A DNA stretch of 38,806 bases from Actinomycetota bacterium (GTDB taxonomy: Bacteria; Actinomycetota; Actinomycetes; Streptosporangiales; Streptosporangiaceae): contig PLRW01000242.1 of NCBI GenBank assembly GCA_003164955.1, positions 1,947 to 40,752 of the forward strand. The letters are read 5' to 3'. The position numbers and the translations under genes are program-made. The notes beneath the pieces were generated by a model that searched no databases, was not told the DNA's origin, and saw nothing but the letters and a program-made list of their open reading frames with translations. Shown here one piece after another: positions 35,576 through 38,806 of the stretch. Position 1 is the stretch's first letter. The number at the start of each line of letters is the position of its first letter.

Positions 35576-35898
35576 CCACTCCGCTTACCCTGTCCACCCA
35601 CCGGCGGCCCGACGGGACGCCGGTCGTGACCGCCGTCGGCGAGATCGACATGAGCAACGCCGGCGTCTTCCGGGACGCGCTCATCCGGGCGGCGGCCGCT
35701 GACGGCCGGCTCGTCGTCGATCTCACCGGCGTGGAGTACCTGGACAGCGCCGGGCTCACGGTGCTTTTCACGCACGCCGCGCACCTCGAGCTGATCGCGA
35801 CGCCGCTGCTCGCCCCGGTGCTGACGATCTCCGGCCTGGCCGAGATGACGACCATGCACGGACTGGACGCCAGCACCGGCGGCGACAGCCTTCAGTGA
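35572..35898 (+). CDS. STAS-domain anti-sigma factor antagonist
   Basis: 108 residues: VGEIDMSNAGVF, LVVDLTGVEYLDSAGL with the phosphorylatable S59 in the DSAG loop, and a C-terminal LTISGLAEM. It begins inside the stop of the 1400-aa gene (ATGA), so it is made in step with it and is the natural substrate of the SpoIIE and RsbW-like domains. It ends 7 nt inside the convergent dehydratase gene. No sigma factor gene is linked. Confidence 0.93.
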   Translation: MTTPLTLSTHRRPDGTPVVTAVGEIDMSNAGVFRDALIRAAAADGRLVVDLTGVEYLDSAGLTVLFTHAAHLELIATPLLAPVLTISGLAEMTTMHGLDASTGGDSLQ

Positions 35899-37607
35899 GA
35901 TTCCCGGTTGACCTGATCCCCGCTGGAACCACAAAGGAAATCCAGGTCAGCCCCGGTCTCGGCGCCCTGCACGCTGTTGACGTACAGCAGTTCCCAGCCG
36001 CGGCGGGGCTGCGCGACGGCCGCCGCCATCGCACGGGCGACCGGGCGGTCACGCAGTTCGTCCTCGGTCAGTTCCACGTCAACCCGGCGGCCGGGTACGT
36101 CGAGCACGATCCAGTCGCCGGTCCGGATCTTGCTGAGCGGGCCGCCCGCCGCCCCCTCCGGGGTGACGTGCAGGACGACGGTCCCGTATGCGGTGCCGCT
36201 CATCCGGCCATCGCAGATCCGCACCATGTCCCGCACACCCTCGCGCAGCAGCTTGGCCGGCAGCGGTGTGTTCGAGACCTCCGGCATCCCCGGATAGCCG
36301 CGCGGCCCGCAGCCGCGCAGCACGAGTACCGAATCGGCGTCGACGTCCAGGTCCGGGTCGTCGAGACGGGCGTGCAGGTCCTCGACGGAATCGAAGACCA
36401 CCGCCCGGCCACGGTGCTGCAGCAGATGCGGAGAGGCCGCCGCCGGCTTGATGATCGCTCCGCTGGGTGCCAGGTTGCCGCGCAGTACGGCGATGCCGGC
36501 CGCGTCCTGCAACGGCTCCCGGCGGCTCCGGATGACGTCGGCGTCCCAGATCGCCGCCCCGGCCAGGTAATGCACCAGCGGGCGGCCGGTGACGGTCAGT
36601 GCCGCGGGATCGAGCAGGTCCTCCACCTCGTGCAGCACGGCCAGCAGCCCCCCGGCGCGGTGGAAGTCCTCCATCAGGTGCTGCCCGGCGGGCTGCAGGT
36701 TGACCAGCAGCGGCACGTTCGCGCCGATGCGGTCGAAATCGTCCAGGCTGAGCGGTATCCCGAGGCGCCCGGCGATCGCGAGCAGGTGCACGACGGCGTT
36801 GGTGGAACCGCCGATCGCGGCCAGGGCCACTATCGCGTTGCGGAACGAGGCGGCGGTGAGGACCTGGCTGGGACGGCGGCCCTCCCGGGCCATTTCGACG
36901 GCCAGCACCCCGGTGCCGTGCGCCTGGCCGAGCAGGCGGCTATCCGGGGCCGGCAGGCCAGCCGTGCCGGGCAGCGTCGTGCCGAGCACCTCGGCCAGCA
37001 GCCCCATCGTGGAGGCGGTCCCCATCGTGTTGCAGTGCCCCCGGCTGCGGATCATCGACGATTCGGACTGGAGGAATTCCTGCTCGGACAGCTTGCCCGC
37101 GCGGACGTCCTCGCTCAGCCGCCACACATCGGTCCCGCAGCCCAGCGGCACACCGCGGAACGTGCCGGTCAGCATCGGGCCGCCCGGCACGACCACCGCG
37201 GGCAGGTCGACCGATGCCGCGCCCATCAGCAGGGCGGGGATGGTCTTGTCGCACCCGCCGAGCAGCACCACACCGTCGATCGGGTTGGCGCGGATCATCT
37301 CCTCGATCGCCATGGCCGCCATGTTCCGCCACAGCATCGCGGTGGGGCGGACCTGCGTTTCGCCCAGCGACACCACCGGCATGTCGAGCGGCACCCCGCC
37401 GGCCTCCCATATTCCGGCCGCGACGTGCTCGGCGACCTCGCTCAGGTGCCGGTTGCACGGCACCAGGTCCGAGGCCGTGTTGGCGATCGCGATCTGCGGG
37501 CGCCCGGTGAAGGCCGAATCGGGCGCGCCGCGGCGCATCCACGCCCGGTGAATGTACGCATCCCGGTCCTGTCCGCCGTACCACTGGGCGCTGCGCAGAT
37601 CAGACAT
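35892..37607 (-). CDS. IlvD/Edd-family dehydratase, probably sugar-acid dehydratase
   Basis: 571 residues. Three Cys ligands expected for a [2Fe-2S] cluster are seen: C51 in VPCNRH, C119 in GGCDKT and C192 in GHCNTM, along with KTIPALLMGAAS and CDGRMSGTAYG near the C terminus. Length and motif set are closer to pentonate/arabinonate/xylonate dehydratases than to IlvD for branched amino acids. ATG 37607 with AGGA 5 nt upstream. It would turn a sugar acid into a 2-keto-3-deoxy acid. It is divergent from a zinc dehydrogenase, fitting an oxidative sugar route. Exact substrate inferred. Confidence 0.85.
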   Translation of the reverse strand: MSDLRSAQWYGGQDRDAYIHRAWMRRGAPDSAFTGRPQIAIANTASDLVPCNRHLSEVAEHVAAGIWEAGGVPLDMPVVSLGETQVRPTAMLWRNMAAMAIEEMIRANPIDGVVLLGGCDKTIPALLMGAASVDLPAVVVPGGPMLTGTFRGVPLGCGTDVWRLSEDVRAGKLSEQEFLQSESSMIRSRGHCNTMGTASTMGLLAEVLGTTLPGTAGLPAPDSRLLGQAHGTGVLAVEMAREGRRPSQVLTAASFRNAIVALAAIGGSTNAVVHLLAIAGRLGIPLSLDDFDRIGANVPLLVNLQPAGQHLMEDFHRAGGLLAVLHEVEDLLDPAALTVTGRPLVHYLAGAAIWDADVIRSRREPLQDAAGIAVLRGNLAPSGAIIKPAAASPHLLQHRGRAVVFDSVEDLHARLDDPDLDVDADSVLVLRGCGPRGYPGMPEVSNTPLPAKLLREGVRDMVRICDGRMSGTAYGTVVLHVTPEGAAGGPLSKIRTGDWIVLDVPGRRVDVELTEDELRDRPVARAMAAAVAQPRRGWELLYVNSVQGAETGADLDFLCGSSGDQVNRESH

Positions 37608-37697
37608 GGTTTCCTGCTCCCGGCATCTCATCTAATATTCGGAACGCCATGGACGTTACCCCCGCAGCCTCCGCGCGGACCAGCAGGTAACCCGGGC
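37608..37697. promoter_or_regulatory. 90-bp divergent promoter region, dehydratase / zinc dehydrogenase
   Basis: The region contains the only AT-rich patch nearby, CATCTAATATTCGGAA at 37627-37642. TAATAT (37633-37638) could serve as a -10 toward the plus-strand dehydrogenase. A TTCCG half-site is read on minus. With 90 bp between start codons, one regulator could control both genes. Confidence 0.45.
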
Positions 37698-38711
37698 ATG
37701 CGCGCGTTCGTCATCACCGGCCCGGATCAGGGCATGGTCCGCGACATCGACCCGCCGTCGCCGGCGCCGGGGCAGGTGGTCGTCGACGTCGAGCGGGCCG
37801 GTGTCTGCGGTACGGACATGGAGTTCTTTACCGGTCACATGGCCTACCTGCGCACCGGTGAGGCGCACTACCCGGTGCGCATCGGCCACGAATGGTGCGG
37901 CGTCGTCGTGCGGGCCGGGGACGCGGCCACCGCGTCCTGGGTCGGGCAGCGGGTCACCGGGGACACGATGCTCGGCTGCGGCCGGTGCCGCCGTTGCACC
38001 GGCGGCGGTCAGCACCTGTGCGCGGAGCGATACGAGATCGGCATCCGTGGTGGCTGGCCGGGTGCCCTGGCCGAGCAGCTCCTCGTCCCGGCCAGCGCCC
38101 TGCAGCCCATTCCGCCCGGTGTCAGCGCCGTCACCGGTGCCCTCGTTGAGCCAGGCGGCAACGCGCTGCGTGCGGTCCGCGCCGCGCTGGCCGGTGGCGG
38201 GCAGCGGCTGCTGGTCATGGGCCCGGGCACCATCGGGCTGCTCGCCGCGCAGATCGCGCGCTCGCTGGGCGCCGAGGTGCACCTGCTGGGCCGCGACGAG
38301 CCGTCACTGCGGTTCGCGCGTGACCTCGGCTTCGGCTCCACCTGGTCGCGGGATACTCTCCCGGATCTGGCCTTTGACGCGGTGATTGACGCCTCGACGG
38401 CGCGGGAACTGCCGTCGTTGGCCGCCGGGATCGTGGAGCCGGGCGGCCGGGTGGTCTATATAGGGCTGTCCGCCGAGCCCAGCCTGCTCGACACGCGGAC
38501 GCTGGTCCTGAAGGACGTCACCGCGACCGGTGTGCTCAGCGCCTCCGGCGGCCTGGCCGAGATGATCTCGCTGTACGCCAGCGGGGCCGTCGACCCCCGG
38601 CCCATCGTCGCCGCGACCGTCGGGCTGGAGCAGGTAGCCGCCGTGCTGGCCGGTCACCGCCCGCCCGAGTGGGGTAGCGCCCCCAAGGTGCAGGTCGACC
38701 CGGGGTGTTAG
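37698..38711 (+). CDS. Zinc-dependent medium-chain alcohol/sugar dehydrogenase
   Basis: 337 residues. Catalytic zinc ligands C37 (AGVCGTDMEF) and H64-E65 (IGHEW); structural zinc Cys at 94, 97, 100 and 108 (GCGRCRRCTGGGQHLC). The Rossmann motif VMGPGTIGLLAAQ binds NAD(P). The GTDMEFFTGH start resembles glucose or polyol dehydrogenases of the MDR superfamily. The ATG at 37698 has only a weak AGG upstream. Divergent from the sugar-acid dehydratase, it might supply an earlier oxidation step in the same route, which is inference. Confidence 0.88.
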   Translation: MRAFVITGPDQGMVRDIDPPSPAPGQVVVDVERAGVCGTDMEFFTGHMAYLRTGEAHYPVRIGHEWCGVVVRAGDAATASWVGQRVTGDTMLGCGRCRRCTGGGQHLCAERYEIGIRGGWPGALAEQLLVPASALQPIPPGVSAVTGALVEPGGNALRAVRAALAGGGQRLLVMGPGTIGLLAAQIARSLGAEVHLLGRDEPSLRFARDLGFGSTWSRDTLPDLAFDAVIDASTARELPSLAAGIVEPGGRVVYIGLSAEPSLLDTRTLVLKDVTATGVLSASGGLAEMISLYASGAVDPRPIVAATVGLEQVAAVLAGHRPPEWGSAPKVQVDPGC

Positions 38712-38721
38712 CTGTGCTGGC

Positions 38722-38740
38722 CCGGGGGGCGACCCCCCGG
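38722..38740. terminator. GC hairpin after the zinc dehydrogenase gene
   Basis: CCGGGGGG (38722-38729) pairs perfectly with CCCCCCGG (38733-38740) around CGA, starting 11 nt past the stop. No U-tract follows; a C-run comes next. It likely terminates the gene. The last 66 bases of the window show nothing else. Confidence 0.65.
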
Positions 38741-38806
38741 ATCCCCCCGCATGCGCTCCGCGCCCCGCTGCGGTACTTCGTCGGCACACCGGCCACTCAC
38801 CCAGGC

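Noticed and set aside
35895..37697. A long plus-strand open frame through the dehydratase and into the zinc dehydrogenase frame
   Set aside because: It is antisense to the well-supported dehydratase; real dehydrogenase sequence starts at the ATG at 37698.

Overview
High-GC DNA (roughly 70% by eye) with GTG starts, short intergenic gaps and strong third-position GC bias points to an Actinomycetota chromosome. Supporting gene families are an F420 (deazaflavin)-type oxidoreductase, a fused alpha/beta ketoacid dehydrogenase E1, an LpqY-SugABC-type importer, an MgtA-like mannosyltransferase, an RsbW/SpoIIE/STAS partner-switching module and a DtxR/IdeR-like iron box. The order is uncertain; I lean to a Streptosporangiales/Frankiales-like soil actinobacterium. 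I saw no phage, IS element, CRISPR array, tRNA or rRNA.

Layout. 1-5.1 kb: a 5'-truncated hypothetical gene, two tiny membrane proteins, a PEBP-family protein, an iron permease (efeU) behind an iron box, a PLDc_N-like small membrane protein and ketopantoate reductase. 5.3-8.6 kb: MgtA-like glycosyltransferase, SGNH hydrolase, small membrane protein and ParB-like protein, all on plus. 8.6-13.1 kb: a minus-strand operon encoding binding lipoprotein, two permeases and ATPase (lpqY-sugA-sugB-sugC type). 13.4-17.4 kb: aldo/keto reductase, Smr protein, deazaflavin oxidoreductase, gluconokinase, YceI protein and a low-complexity membrane protein. 17.6-23.5 kb: heme O synthase, fused E1, and a GT39 membrane glycosyltransferase with a repetitive insert.

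23.7-31.1 kb is the most interesting block. On the minus strand lie, in transcription order, a STAS protein, a protein that fuses a complete sugar-importer ABC ATPase to GAF-like regions and a histidine kinase, its translationally coupled OmpR-type response regulator, and then a XylF/XylG/XylH-like pentose-type importer. The gap before xylF carries two pairs of 6-bp or 5-bp direct repeats, each with an exact 11-bp period, just upstream of a -10-like hexamer. This is what an OmpR/PhoB-type regulator site looks like. The kinase has no visible membrane segment, and its ABC domain resembles the neighbouring XylG. I infer that the kinase docks on the importer, or mimics its ATPase, and so reads sugar transport to control importer expression. 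A long hairpin sits between xylF and xylG, and a 17-bp stem-loop ends the operon.

31.4-35.9 kb, divergent from that block: a 1400-residue protein joins PAS, GAF, histidine kinase, receiver, PAS, GAF-like, SpoIIE phosphatase and RsbW-like ATPase domains, and overlaps a second STAS gene by 4 nt. 35.9-38.7 kb: an IlvD/Edd-family (probably sugar-acid) dehydratase and a divergent zinc-dependent dehydrogenase, which could form part of a non-phosphorylating pentose or hexose oxidation route fed by the importer. The right end has a strong GC hairpin.
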